Positions 22,441 to 32,112 of a stretch of DNA of 64,000 nucleotides are shown one piece after another. The translations under genes were made by a program, and so were the position numbers. Below the pieces are notes generated by a model. It was not told where the DNA came from, searched no databases, and saw only the letters and a list, made by a program, of their open reading frames with translations. Position 1 is the first letter of the stretch. Each line of letters starts with the position of its first letter. This stretch comes from Meconema thalassinum (Eukaryota > Arthropoda > Insecta > Orthoptera > Tettigoniidae), in contig OX336391.1 in the NCBI GenBank assembly GCA_946902985.2, positions 145,517,074 through 145,581,073 on the forward strand, written 5' to 3'.

Positions 22441-23150
22441 ATTTATGTTTTATTTTATCCGGTCATAAAGATCATTCATCAACTTCTAAACCCCTCAAAA
22501 AGGCAAGTTATTTTGAATATCTTGTATTTCTTTTTCTTTTCTTCTTTCTTCGAATGAGCCATGTACGGACAACGTAGGTTAACCAAAATGGTTTTCAGCT
22601 TGATGAGTTGGGATTGGTTTCGCGTTCTTAAGAGTCTTCTTCCTACCCCATTTCTCGTTCATTTTCTGACTTTGTAGTTGTTTAATCTTGTAATTTATCC
22701 TATTGTTAGACGTTTTTATTTTTTTCCCTAACTTCAACATAGTTGAGGTGTCATTGAAAACTGAAGTTAAATATGTATGTGTTAAGTGTTGCTTTAAATT
22801 AAAGCATAATATACACTGATAAGACTGCAAGAAAAAATAGGAAGGATTTACCTTGAATCACCCACGAGTTATAATCTTTTGAAAATCCATTATAACTTCA
22901 GTTTAGGCTGCGGAATTGTCAGACTAACTGCCAGGCCGGAGAGAGTAGATCAGTAGTTGTAGAGGAGAAACGTGTGTCGAGGTTAAAAGTTTTGAAATTT
23001 ATTCTGATCCTTTTCCGCACGTAGCCATTCACGAGATTTTTTACACTTTTCAATATTATACGAAACACATAAATTCGTAACGAAACAAACAATACTTAAC
23101 TAAGAGCTTGCGTTCTTATAAAAACGTACAGATCCGCTACTGACTTAGTT
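22441..23150. other. No gene seen
   Basis: I recognise nothing between the LINE tail and the TTTC tract. Confidence 0.5.
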
Positions 23151-23154
23151 TGTT

Positions 23155-23158
23155 TTTC

Positions 23159-23189
<31 letters not shown>

Positions 23190-23323
23190 TCATTTCTTTC
23201 TTTCTTTCTTTCTTTCCTTTCTTTCTTTCTTTCTTTCTTTCTTCCCTTCCTTTCTTTCTTTCTTTCTTTCTTCCCTTCCTTCCTTTCTTTCGTTCTTCCT
23301 TTCTTTCCTTCCTTTCTTCCTTC

Positions 23324-23358
<35 letters not shown>

Positions 23359-23409
23359 TCCTTCCTTTCGTTCTTTCTTTCTTTCTTTCTTTCTTTCTTT
23401 CCTTCCTTC

Positions 23410-23440
<31 letters not shown>

Positions 23441-23625
23441 TCGTTCTTTCTTTCCTTCCTTTCGTTCTTTCTTTCTTTCTTTCTTTCTTTGTTTCTTTGT
23501 TTCTTTCTTTCTTTCTTTCTTCCCTTCCTTCCTTTCTTTCGTTCTTTCCTTCTTTCTTTCTTTCTTTCTTTCTTTCGTTCTTTCCTTCTTTCTTTCATCC
23601 CTTTCTTTCTTTCTTTCTTTCTTCC

Positions 23626-23662
<37 letters not shown>

Positions 23663-23705
23663 CTTCCTTCCTTTCTTTCGTTCTTTCTTTCTTTCTTTCT
23701 TTCGT

Positions 23706-23747
<42 letters not shown>

Positions 23748-23779
23748 CTTCCTTTCTTTCTTTCTTTCTTTCTTTCTTT
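23155..23779. repeat. (TTTC)n / (TTCC) polypyrimidine microsatellite
   Basis: About 625 bp of TTTC units with interspersed CCTT, TTCG and TTTG variants. All pyrimidines lie on the plus strand with few interruptions. The long frames across it on both strands (Phe/Leu/Ser or Lys/Glu/Arg) are by-products of a 4-bp period without stops. Confidence 0.95.
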
Positions 23780-24222
23780 GTTGAGGGTGGGGGTTGTCTG
23801 GAATTCAATTACTATGTCTTTGACCTAAATTAGTGATCCATAGCTCACTTCCGTCTGGTGGGGGAACCTGGGGTAATTATAACATGTAATTACTTAGGTA
23901 GGGAAATAAGAAAAACATTTGATAGGAATTATGTCTGAAGGTTGTTCTGAATCGGTGTGTTACAGTAAGTTCACTGATCAGTATTCAATGTTACACACTG
24001 TATAGTTATTCATTTGACATTTATTTTACGGTACGTTAATCGAGACCAAAAATGTATTAATTATACTTCTGTATTCACGTACTGTACATTGCGGAGCTTG
24101 TCTCAGTTTGTTCAACATTAATTTTACAACGTTTATATGTAGTGCCCGTTTTAGGTAAGACTGGCTGAATTTACTTCGTACTGTTCTAACTATCCAATGT
24201 ACTAATTATACTGGGTTCCCTT
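23780..24222. other. No gene seen
   Basis: Unassigned sequence. Confidence 0.45.
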
Positions 24223-24330
24223 CTTCTTTCTTCCGAATTTGGCCGCCTGTGGACCGATTGGAACCTAAGGCTTTCTGGTTAATCTCCTCTTCTCTTCCCA
24301 AAACCTCTTCATTCGTTCACTTCTGATCTT
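24223..24330 (-). mobile_element. 108-bp LINE 3' end with 14-bp TSD
   Basis: The direct repeat TACTGGGTTCCCTT flanks the insert exactly (24209-24222, 24331-24344). On the minus strand the first part encodes R-S-E-V-N-E-R-M-K-R-F-W-E-E-K-R-R, a basic C-terminus as in some RTE-like LINEs. A short tail GGAAGAAAGAAG follows. A related fragment is at 54045-54440. Confidence 0.8.
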
Positions 24331-24484
24331 TACTGGGTTCCCTTATTGTATTTCAAATATTAATAAAGCTTCAGCCCAGAAATACAGTGTGTCCGTAAAG
24401 TCTCTCCGCAGCGCGTGTCTCGCCTTGTGGGACGTGTTGTGTTGGCAGTACATTCATGTTATGTTGTTACAAGGAAAACAATTA

Positions 24485-25504
24485 CAGTGGAACTTGGATA
24501 ATTCGAACCTCAAGGGACCAGTAATAAAAATCGAATTATTCAAAAATTCGAATTAAGAAAGTTCTTTGAAAAGAGTAGAGAAAATATATTGTATTACGTT
24601 TACATAATGATTTACGTTCAACAAAGCAGATTAACAGACAACGACACTGTATAATGACTAATAATAATAATATCGAATGGCCTAGGGTGCCAGGTGCAAG
24701 CTTTGTTATTTGACACCCAGAGGGTTGCTTGCATGTCGAATTTCGTTGTTCCTTGACTATGAAAGTCAAGGAGGTTAGATGTTAGATATCTAAGCTCCTT
24801 GAACACTATAGCGCTTTCTAGTAGAGAAATGAGGAACTTTGTGTTGGCGGAAACTCCCTAGATTAATTTTGCCATTATGAACTCGGCCTACTGAATTCAA
24901 ATGGGTTCTTTGACATGCCAACATCGTATGACATGCGTATCGTATTTTTGCCGACTTTCAAAAAATCACTTACCACGGCCAGGAGCGAACCTGCAATCTT
25001 GGGGTTAGTAGACCGACACGCTATCCACTCACCCACCGTGGCAAGCTGTATAATGACTGTATCGTGATTAACCTCAAATGTTTCAAAAAATAAAATAAAA
25101 CCAAAATGTACTATTCACCTATTAAATGACAGTTGTAATCCAGTCTTAGAGAATTCTGCAGTTTTTCAAAAAAGTTTGAGATTTTTACCTGTTTCCTACA
25201 ATTAAGTCTCTCGGCCATCACAAAAGATTCAACGAACGGAAAACAGAATCACTAATGTCATTTCCACTTTCAAAAAAACGCCCAATTTCTGTGATGTGGT
25301 TTGTCGTTTTTCGGGAATTCCTGACCCAACTGTTTGGCTGTCGATCGTTTTTTACACGTAAAAACTTCGAATTATCCAAAATATAATTCGAATTAACCAC
25401 GATTTTTTAGCATTGATTGTATATAAAATTCTAGGGACCTAAAGAAAAATTCGAATTAAAGAAGATTTCGAATTATAGAAGTTCGAATTAGCCACGTTCC
25501 ACTG
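24485..25504. mobile_element. Pogo/Tigger-like non-autonomous element
   Basis: The left end is CAGTGGAACTTGGATAATTC and the inverted right end CAGTGGAACGTGGCTAATTC, flanked by TA (24483-24484, 25505-25506). CAGTGGAAC...TAATTCGAA ends are characteristic of Tigger-like pogo elements. AATTCGAATTA-like words recur near the ends. It is non-coding and is itself split by a SINE. Confidence 0.85.
24660..25045 (-). mobile_element. SINE family F with 13-bp TSD
   Basis: The perfect repeat CTGTATAATGACT (24647-24659, 25046-25058) flanks a 386-bp element. The minus-strand head has GCCACGGTGGGTGAGTGG and GATTGCAGGTTCGCTCC as A and B boxes. The tail is (ATT)n. It is the youngest layer of a three-deep nest. 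Confidence 0.85.
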
Positions 25505-25860
25505 TATATTAATTTAAGTAATGCAATTATTATGCTGCGTAAAGTTTCCACCAGCACGGAAAGCCTCTTCCACTAAAAACACACGCTCGTCAGTAGTGAG
25601 CATTCCCACTAGACTTGGCTTACACAACTTACAGCGTCATCACTGTCCGCACAGGCACTCACTGTCGGCAATAATAAATCGGTAATTCCCACCCTATCAC
25701 TCCAGTTGAAGATCAACACGGAACAAGTGCTTATGCCAACCACTGCGGTGAGACTTTGCGTAGGCTATACAGTGACATGAATGTGCTGCCAACCTAACTC
25801 GTCCGGCAGGTGAGACCCGCGTAGCCCGCCACTGCGGAGAGACTTTGCGGACGCTCTGTA

Positions 25861-27105
25861 GTATTATTTGATTATATTTCGATATATTTTAGGAGTTATG
25901 AAGGCCCAATATATTTGGAAGCCAAGTATCCCGACAATATTTTAACGTAAATAGTTTAAACGAAATTCATTTATTGTTCATTTTGTCTACGGATATATTG
26001 GCGGATTATAGCCTACATTAATTAATGTTCTTGAACTTGATGTGAGAGAGTGTACTTGCACGAATTATTGGTGTTCCCAAGAACTGAATTTTCACGTTCC
26101 ATTGACGACTAAGAAGCCTCCTGGGTCATAAATAATGATGCTTTTCTGTGATTATTATGTCCAGGGAAGCAAATTTAAAACATCGCCATTTGGAGACAAG
26201 CACTTGTCTCCTTATATTTGTATGTAAAGTTCAATTTATTTTATTGTTTTCTGACCAATTTTCTAGGAAATTTGTGCTTTTCGCATGTTTCATACTGTTT
26301 GATAAAGACTTCTGGTAAAGTTTTTTTTCTGTGTTTGACTGTCTGTTCGTTTGTTTGTTTGTCTGTCTGTCTGTTGGCACGCTTAGAAATTGAGAGTGGT
26401 TGGGTTGATCAGAGCATAATTTGGTAAGTTTTCTGTATCAATCATAAGCATGGCTCCAAAACAGTCTTATTTTTTCTCATTAAACAAGAGTTGTAAGGGG
26501 GAACCACCTTCAAAAATGATTTCATTTTTGTTTTCATACGAAGACCAAATAACGCTGATTTTTAAGCTGCATGATGCGAGAAACGAAACTCGTTGTCCAA
26601 GTAATTCTCAAAGCCAGTTTTAAAATCCATAGAATGCACTGTTTCGGAGATAGGCTTTTTTTGTACAAGGCCACCTCATTTTGAACTAGCACACAGTTGT
26701 AACTGTGTCACGCGTTGCTAGGTCACTGACAGATGTTCGTTCTATGGAGTGCTACGACATCGAGGGACCTTGCATTACTGTGCGCTGTTATCAAACTCAG
26801 GGTTTGACTGGTGTTCGAACACTTCAGTCAACATAAAGTGGTCACGTTTAATGAGTGTCAACTTTCAAAGACTCTCTCCTCAGCACTCTATATGCCAGTC
26901 GTACTTCACTTGGAGAGATAATAGCAGTTATAGATTACGTCATCGAGTACGGATCGGTTGTATTAAGCGCTCGAGCTTGTTCAATGGTGATTGGCTCAGC
27001 GTACGAGCTCTTTGCCGGCCCGGTTGGTGTGCGCTCAAGTTGGACTGCTTCACGAATGTGTCAAGTGAAGCCATTTTTTTAGTGTCGCCTGTAAAAACTA
27101 ACAAT
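25861..27105. other. Unassigned region with a perfect short hairpin
   Basis: No domain is recognised, including in the 152-codon plus-strand frame at 26749-27207. GGAGACAAG CA CTTGTCTCC at 26192-26211 is a perfect 9-bp hairpin. A GTTT/GTCT microsatellite lies at 26350-26373. Confidence 0.4.
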
Positions 27106-27290
27106 TTATACTTTTCAGTCGGTCAACACGCTTGTTGTCCAATTAGATTAGTTGGGGTAACTATATATAACACACTATTCCTGAAGAAAATTCATGTGTT
27201 AATATAATTCACTGATAAAGGGGGGAATTTAGGATTACGCGTTTCGACCATCACGCGTACATCATTAGGTCCTGATAACTAGGGTTGGCG
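27106..27290 (-). mobile_element. Single arm of a Penelope-type palindromic element
   Basis: The stretch CTTTTCAGTCGGTCAACACG matches the ends of the element at 42973-43531. A decayed hammerhead-like core is at 27241-27268 on the minus strand (CTAATGA ... GTCGAAAC). The second arm is missing. Confidence 0.5.
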
Positions 27291-27294
27291 ACCA

Positions 27295-27975
27295 CGGGAT
27301 CCCAGCTGAGTCCCGCATTGCTTTCACTTACTTGTGCCGGGCACCTCTCCGTCTTCTTTCCTATCGACCTCTCTTGGTCAACTCTTGTTATCTTCGGACA
27401 CCGACGGTATTAGGGTACCCGAGGCCTAGGGAGTCTTTCACTTTCCCGCCTTAATTGTCCCTTGTCTCATCTTTCCTGATACCCTCATTCTTCGAGGGGT
27501 CAGTCTTCATTTTCTTTTCATGGTATCTCCTGCCTTCTCCAGAAGACCCTCAAGGAGGCAGGGTGTATGTAGCTCCACCACTTCTGGTGCACCCTGGATA
27601 GTGCTACACCCTCAAGGGCTCAAGGCCGGTGAGTGTGGGAGTTGGTGGCCTCGACGGATTCCTGAGCTGGATCTGTTTTGTCCCCTTTTTCCACTGACCT
27701 TGGGGCCGAACCCTCTCCTCTTTCCCTTTCCTATCTGCCGTTCATGGCTTTCCTTCCTTCCAAGTCCCTCAATCCTCATTCTTCGAGGGTTGAGGGCATT
27801 TCTTTTCTTCCTGTCCTTTATTTGCCTTATCCATTATTTGTTTACCTTTTCTTCTTCTAGCCTGTAAGTTTCTAGTTAGTATTTGTTATAGTTTTCATTC
27901 TCATCTCAAATTTCACTATCACCCAAACCTAGATGTTTGGCCCCTCAAAACAACAATTATTATGATCATAATCTT
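27295..27975 (+). repeat. Non-LTR 3' UTR-like region with ACAACAATTATT tail
   Basis: The CT-rich, GC-rich block ends CCTAGATGTTTGGCCCC, TCAAAACAACAATTATTATG. That tail is the same family as the 60-bp insertion at 42040-42099, where TSDs prove retroposition. No coding frame. Confidence 0.55.
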
Positions 27976-28011
27976 CCAGATAACTAGAGTTGGAGTAAAA
28001 TTTTCTATGAA

Positions 28012-28313
28012 CTAGCTGACCCACCCTGGCTTCGGACGGGTGGCCTTTTATATTAAATATCTCCGTACATATTACGTTACGTGACTATCCATCTGAGGCC
28101 AACACAACTAATTTTTCTTTGGAACTAACACGCGACAGCGCCACGAAGAGTTGACCATAAGAAAATCAACCTGTAGTTTTTAGAGTTTAGCCAAGTGCTG
28201 TATTAATGGTCATACTGAAACATAATTTTACTGGACATTGGAGCCTTTTAAAGTGAATTGATAAGTCGGTGAGTAGATTTTCTGTTATGATCTGGTCAAG
28301 ATATTTGAATAGC
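28012..28313 (-). pseudogene. Helitron 3' end with PIF1-type helicase remnant
   Basis: On the minus strand one frame (about 28270 to 28085) reads H-F-K-R-L-Q-C-P-V-K-L-C-F-S-M-T-I-N, then later S-Y-G-Q-L-F-V-A-L-S-R-V. This is the last conserved helicase region of Helitron Rep/Hel proteins, with two in-frame stops. Downstream, CCACCC/GGGTGG (28021-28043) forms a hairpin, followed by TCAGCTAG and host T. That fits a Helitron 3' terminus ending CTRR. A Penelope-type palindrome is inserted on its upstream side at 28314. Confidence 0.8.
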
Positions 28314-28402
28314 TATTAGATCGTAAGCTTTCGCGGCCGGTATCTAGTTTGTCATCTTGGTATACAGGATTGAGCCGCGTCGCATATCTGTTATTATTTC
28401 CC

Positions 28403-28438
28403 GACGTTTCGGCTGACATTGCAGCAGCCTTAATCATG
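28403..28438 (-). ncRNA. Hammerhead-like core, left Penelope arm
   Basis: The inverted equivalent of 29070-29105, with the same GGCT/AGCC stem II and GAAACGTC, and the same weak first block (ATGATTA). Confidence 0.4.
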
Positions 28439-28714
28439 GGTAGGTACGAGTTGGTGTCCGTACTCAAACTAACGGTTATTGCCAGGCAGATGTGCTTGCT
28501 TGCCCTGCATTGTCGTCACGCTGCTCGCTGATTGGTCCGCGCCCCTGGCAGTCGCGCGCTAGGAGAACTTTCCAAATGTTGCTAAGTTTGAAACCTTCAT
28601 CGCGATTGAAATTATTGGGATGCTTCACGACCTCTATTGCCTCTCTAATTAACCTGTTTTGATATCCGGGATTTTAGCAACAGTTTCGGCCTTAACAAAT
28701 TCGATGGCGTTTCC

Positions 28715-28975
28715 ATTAGGATTTCAGAGCACATTCGAGACACGAAATAGATAAACTACAGATCTGCAATAGCTGAACATGCTGACGTCACGAGACACGC
28801 CATCGAATTTGATAAGGTCGAAACTGTCGCTAAAATTCCCGGATATCAAAACAGGTTAATTAGAGAGGCAATAGGGGTCATGAAGCATCCCAATAATTTC
28901 AATCTCGAAGATGGTTTCAAACTTAGCAACATTTGGAAAGTTCTTCTAGCACGCGACTGCCACGGGCGTGGACCA
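28715..28975 (+). pseudogene. Penelope-like protein C-terminus
   Basis: The frame reads R-I-S-E-H-I-R-D-T-K, stop, I-N-Y-R-S-A-I-A-E-H. It continues E-F-D-K-V-E-T-V-A-K-I, L-I-R-E-A-I, K-H-P-N-N-F-N and D-G-F-K-L-S-N-I-W-K. R-I-x-E-H-I belongs to the end of the GIY-YIG endonuclease module. The KHPNNFN and DG-x-x-LS-x-x-W blocks are typical of Penelope-like C-termini. One in-frame stop is present. The left arm holds a second, inverted copy of most of this. Confidence 0.85.
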
Positions 28976-29069
28976 ATCAGCGAGCAGCGTGACGTCAACG
29001 CAGGGCAAGCAAGCACATCTGACTGGCAATTACCGTTAGTTTGAGTACGGACACCAACTCGTACTTGCC

Positions 29070-29105
29070 CATGATTAAGGCTGCTGCAATGTCAGCCGAA
29101 ACGTC
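29070..29105 (+). ncRNA. Hammerhead-like core, right Penelope arm
   Basis: ATGATTA, then GGCT...AGCC (stem II), then GAAAC directly followed by GTC. Relative to CUGANGA the first block has two changes, so cleavage is doubtful here. The lack of a stem III loop fits the dimer-type hammerheads described in Penelope-like elements. Confidence 0.45.
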
Positions 29106-29172
29106 GGGAAATAATAACAGATATGCGACGCGGCTCAATCCTGTAAGCTAAGATGATAAATATTTGAATAGC

Positions 29173-29682
29173 ACCATTTATTGAGTTGGCTCACCATCAA
29201 TCCTCACATTCACAAACCGAAACGCTAAATATTGATGCCATTGGAATCAGGATGATGCAAATGGCATAATTGTTGGCACTTTCAAAACCCATTGTGTTAA
29301 ATGAACACCGTTGTTAACCTGCCTATTGTCATGATCCGCTTAACGGACAGCCGAAGGACTGGCACATCCCCTCTCCCCGGGGCAGATGTACGTTTGTAAA
29401 TACTGTGTGCAGTATGGGCTCAGAATATGTGATGCACACTCTATCACGCTTACACGTTTTGTGAAACAATATGTGTGTTACTTTTCACTCTCACGTAGCA
29501 CATTGAGTAGAGAAGTGAACGCGGTTCAGGGACAGTGGTACCTCGTACTGTTGCAGGTTGTCTTACTGGAGTTCTGTCAATCACGGCGCTCGGTTGGCGA
29601 CGCCAGGAGGCTCCTACAACTGCTCGGCAGCGACAGTACAACCCAGCTAACAAGGACTGCCCGGAGTGCGTGAGAAGGTAAC
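29173..29682. other. Possible upstream remainder of the Helitron; otherwise unassigned
   Basis: Because the Penelope insertion split the Helitron pseudogene, sequence right of 29172 should be the Helitron's upstream part. I could not recognise helicase motifs in it. Confidence 0.35.
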
Positions 29683-29687
29683 CAGCG

Positions 29688-30500
29688 CACAGTGGGTCAA
29701 AATCGAAATCTAGGGGGACAAAATTATTTTTACGTTTTAATCGTGAATTTAGAGTGAAAGCATCGTATATAATTTGTTTACTTCGTAATAAACATCAGTT
29801 AAGACATTTTTAAGCTACGTCTACACATGCAAGGAATTGTCTATGACTAGGAGTTGGATAGAGCATTCAGTTATCTCTTCAGAACAATTTTCTACCCCTA
29901 ATTTACTTTTAACAAAGTCACAAAGTTCCACTTTTGACATAATCGTCGAACCCGGTGCTTCAAACAGTTGTAAACGTGTGAGAATTGGTTGCGCGGCATC
30001 TTCTAAAATGTAAAATAACTAATTAAGTTGCAAAAAGATGCAAAACATCTTATAACAGGCGTAAACTACAAGACTTTATCTACATTTTAACTATAAGTAG
30101 AAAGTGACGCAGAGTGACGCAACATACTAAACATCTAAGTGAAAATATAATTTTAAAATAATAGTTAAATATTATATAATACAAATATAGCTAAAATTAC
30201 GTAACAATTACGCCCATTAATAACTGAAACACGTTACAAGGATCATACCTTCAGCTGCATGTTCCATCTTAAAGCATCACACTAACCACAAAGACAACAA
30301 AACCACAGCCACTTACATTCACCCTCCAATTCATACTGCTCGAACAGTGCTGACAGATTTACACTAAGATGCGTTTATATCCCAGAATAGTGAGCGGCAA
30401 TTATATGAGAATGCTGTAGAAGTAATAAATTTTGAATTTTTAATTATGAAAATACAGTAAATACTTTTGTCCTCCTAGATTTCGATTCTGACCCTCTGTG
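29688..30500. mobile_element. Transib-like non-autonomous transposon with RSS-like ends
   Basis: The left end is CACAGTG, a 23-nt spacer (29695-29717) and ACAAAATTA. The right end, read inverted, is CACAGAG, a 23-nt spacer (30471-30493) and ACAAAAGTA. The two spacers are nearly identical. A 5-bp GC-rich duplication CAGCG flanks both ends (29683-29687, 30501-30505). Terminal inverted repeats beginning CAC, a 5-bp GC-rich TSD and heptamer-spacer-nonamer ends are known features of Transib transposons, relatives of RAG1. The 813-bp interior has no long transposase frame, so the copy would depend on an enzyme elsewhere. Another superfamily with 5-bp TSDs is the alternative. Confidence 0.75.
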
Positions 30501-30505
30501 CAGCG

Positions 30506-30940
30506 GCCGTCAATCTCGACTTTTTGTGCTTCATTCCCTTTCAGTAAAGCAGTGTTGCCAAAGTTATAACCTTAAAGCCAACAACTTCTGAGTAAAATGT
30601 CACTAGGAAATTTGTAAATGAAAAATCGCACATTAAATTTCCTAAATGAATGGGCATACTTGCTTGCAAAGACAACTTCTTTAAACCCAATACAAAGTAC
30701 ACCCTCATGTAGTCTTTTGTCGTGGCAACTGAAGTGGAGAATGCGTTCACCAGTATATCGTAATTTGGGTGGAAATATTTGACCATTATTCTGAAGTTGG
30801 ATGAAACTCTTTTTAACATTTAGTACCTCCACAAAATCCACGCACAATACTGGTATGACATTTGGAATTTTGATTATTCGTAATTCGTAAGTTTTTATCT
30901 TGGCATGGGATATATATAAATTTATTTATAAACCTAAATG
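30506..30940 (-). other. Unassigned; overlapping minus-strand frames
   Basis: Two overlapping minus-strand frames of about 90 codons cover 30541-30847. Neither matches a family I recognise. They may be chance frames or a decayed exon. Confidence 0.3.
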
Positions 30941-31577
30941 GGGTGAATTTTGAGAGGTGTGAAAGTTTCAAGTATTTGAGAGTACTGGTTACTGAAGATA
31001 ATATCAAAAGAAAAGAAATAAAAGCAAGAATTTCAGCCGGTAATAGAGCTTATTGGGCACTGATAAAAATCCTCAAAGCATGCATCCTCAGTAGAAGATC
31101 AAAGGTTACAGTGTACCGAACAGTTATAAGAGCAGTGGTAATGTACGGCTCGGAAACATGGACTATGACTGTGGCAGAAGAGGAGCTTTTGAGAAGAAGG
31201 GAAAGGAAAATACTGAGAAAGATTTATGGAGTAGTGAATGAGGCAGGAAGATGGAGAATACGAGAAAACAAAGAATTGGAGGAACTATATAGTCATCCTG
31301 ATATAGTTTCGGAAATAAATAGTAATAGGATAAGATGGCTGGGACATGTGGAGAGAATGGTAGGTGATAGAGTGGTAAGAAAGACCTATAGAGGAAATCC
31401 AGGTGGAAGAAGTTGCAAAGGAAGACCTAGGAAACGATGGTTGGATGACGTGGAGTATGACTTACGCAAGATGGGAGTAAAAGATGGAGGAAACCTACAG
31501 AAGATCGTCATGATTGGGCAACGATTGTTGGAGAGGCCAAGGTCCTACATGTACTGTAGCTCCGAGGAGTAGTAGTA
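30941..31577 (+). pseudogene. RTE-type LINE, C-terminal part
   Basis: An open 209-codon frame contains S-F-K-Y-L-R-V-L-V-T, V-M-Y-G-S-E-T-W-T-M, R-I-R-W-L-G-H-V-E-R-M and G-R-P-R-K-R-W-L-D-D-V. These are conserved blocks C-terminal to the RT domain in RTE and related LINEs. It ends near a short (TAG)n tail. The polymerase core and endonuclease are absent (5' truncation). The intact frame suggests a fairly young insertion. Confidence 0.85.
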
Positions 31578-32112
31578 GTGTGGAAATAGAGGAAAGGAGG
31601 TTTCAAACATTAAACAACTCCTCTGCTTGTGCTGTTGACTAAGCTGTATTCCACTAATTTACTGTAATGTTCCACCAATGATTGTCGATATTACTGAATT
31701 GTGAAGGTATATAACCAATCTGTTTGGCGAACTATGTATTGTATATCCCATCTAAACAACAAACAAAGTAAAAGGAATAGAGTGTTCAGAAGAAGTTTTG
31801 CTTATCACAATGTCACATGGTTTAAGCTGCGGAAACTCCAAATTGTTTATCGTATGCACTGTATACCAGTTGTGCCCTTAACACACGGGCTGGTTCGATA
31901 TGTGGCCGTTAGGAGGCACATTGCGTGTCGGGCAGTTATACAAAATCACTTGAACGGTAAGTGGTATATAGTCAACACGTGTAGCACTGTAGTAAACATA
32001 TTAGTGGTACCTATTTTTACAACTGACCGCATTAGAATTGTCATATTGTTGCAAAAGTGAATTCTAAAAGTGCATGTCGCTGCAATTTGGAGTGAGTCAC
32101 AGCGTACAAATG
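31578..32112. other. No gene seen
   Basis: Unassigned sequence between two LINE fragments. Confidence 0.45.

Larger units (their letters stand above)
24385..25858. mobile_element. Mariner-type non-autonomous element
   Basis: Ends CAGTGTGTCCGTAAAGTCTC and, inverted at 25858, CAGAGCGTCCGCAAAGTCTC are imperfect terminal inverted repeats. TA lies on both sides (24383-24384, 25859-25860). No transposase frame remains. A pogo-like element (24485-25504) sits inside, so the net length of this element is about 450 bp. Confidence 0.75.
28314..29159. mobile_element. Penelope-like element, head-to-head palindrome, 13-bp TSD
   Basis: The direct repeat ATATTTGAATAGC (28301-28313, 29160-29172) flanks two ~390-bp inverted arms. 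The right arm (plus) and left arm (minus) both carry the C-terminal coding end of a Penelope-like protein. They then carry the same 3' region with a hammerhead-like core near the outer edges. The arms are similar but not identical (several substitutions), so the palindrome is not an assembly fold-back of one strand. RT and the main GIY-YIG part are missing. Confidence 0.8.

Noticed and set aside
23137..23833. Open frames of 223 and 227 codons
   Set aside because: They are translations of the TTTC tract; a 4-bp period without stop codons gives open frames on both strands.
26749..27207. 152-codon frame as a gene
   Set aside because: No domain, biased composition or recognised start context; similar lengths arise by chance in 64 kb.
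29688..30500. True V(D)J recombination signals
   Set aside because: Adaptive immune receptor loci are not expected in an arthropod. TSD and inverted symmetry point to a transposon.
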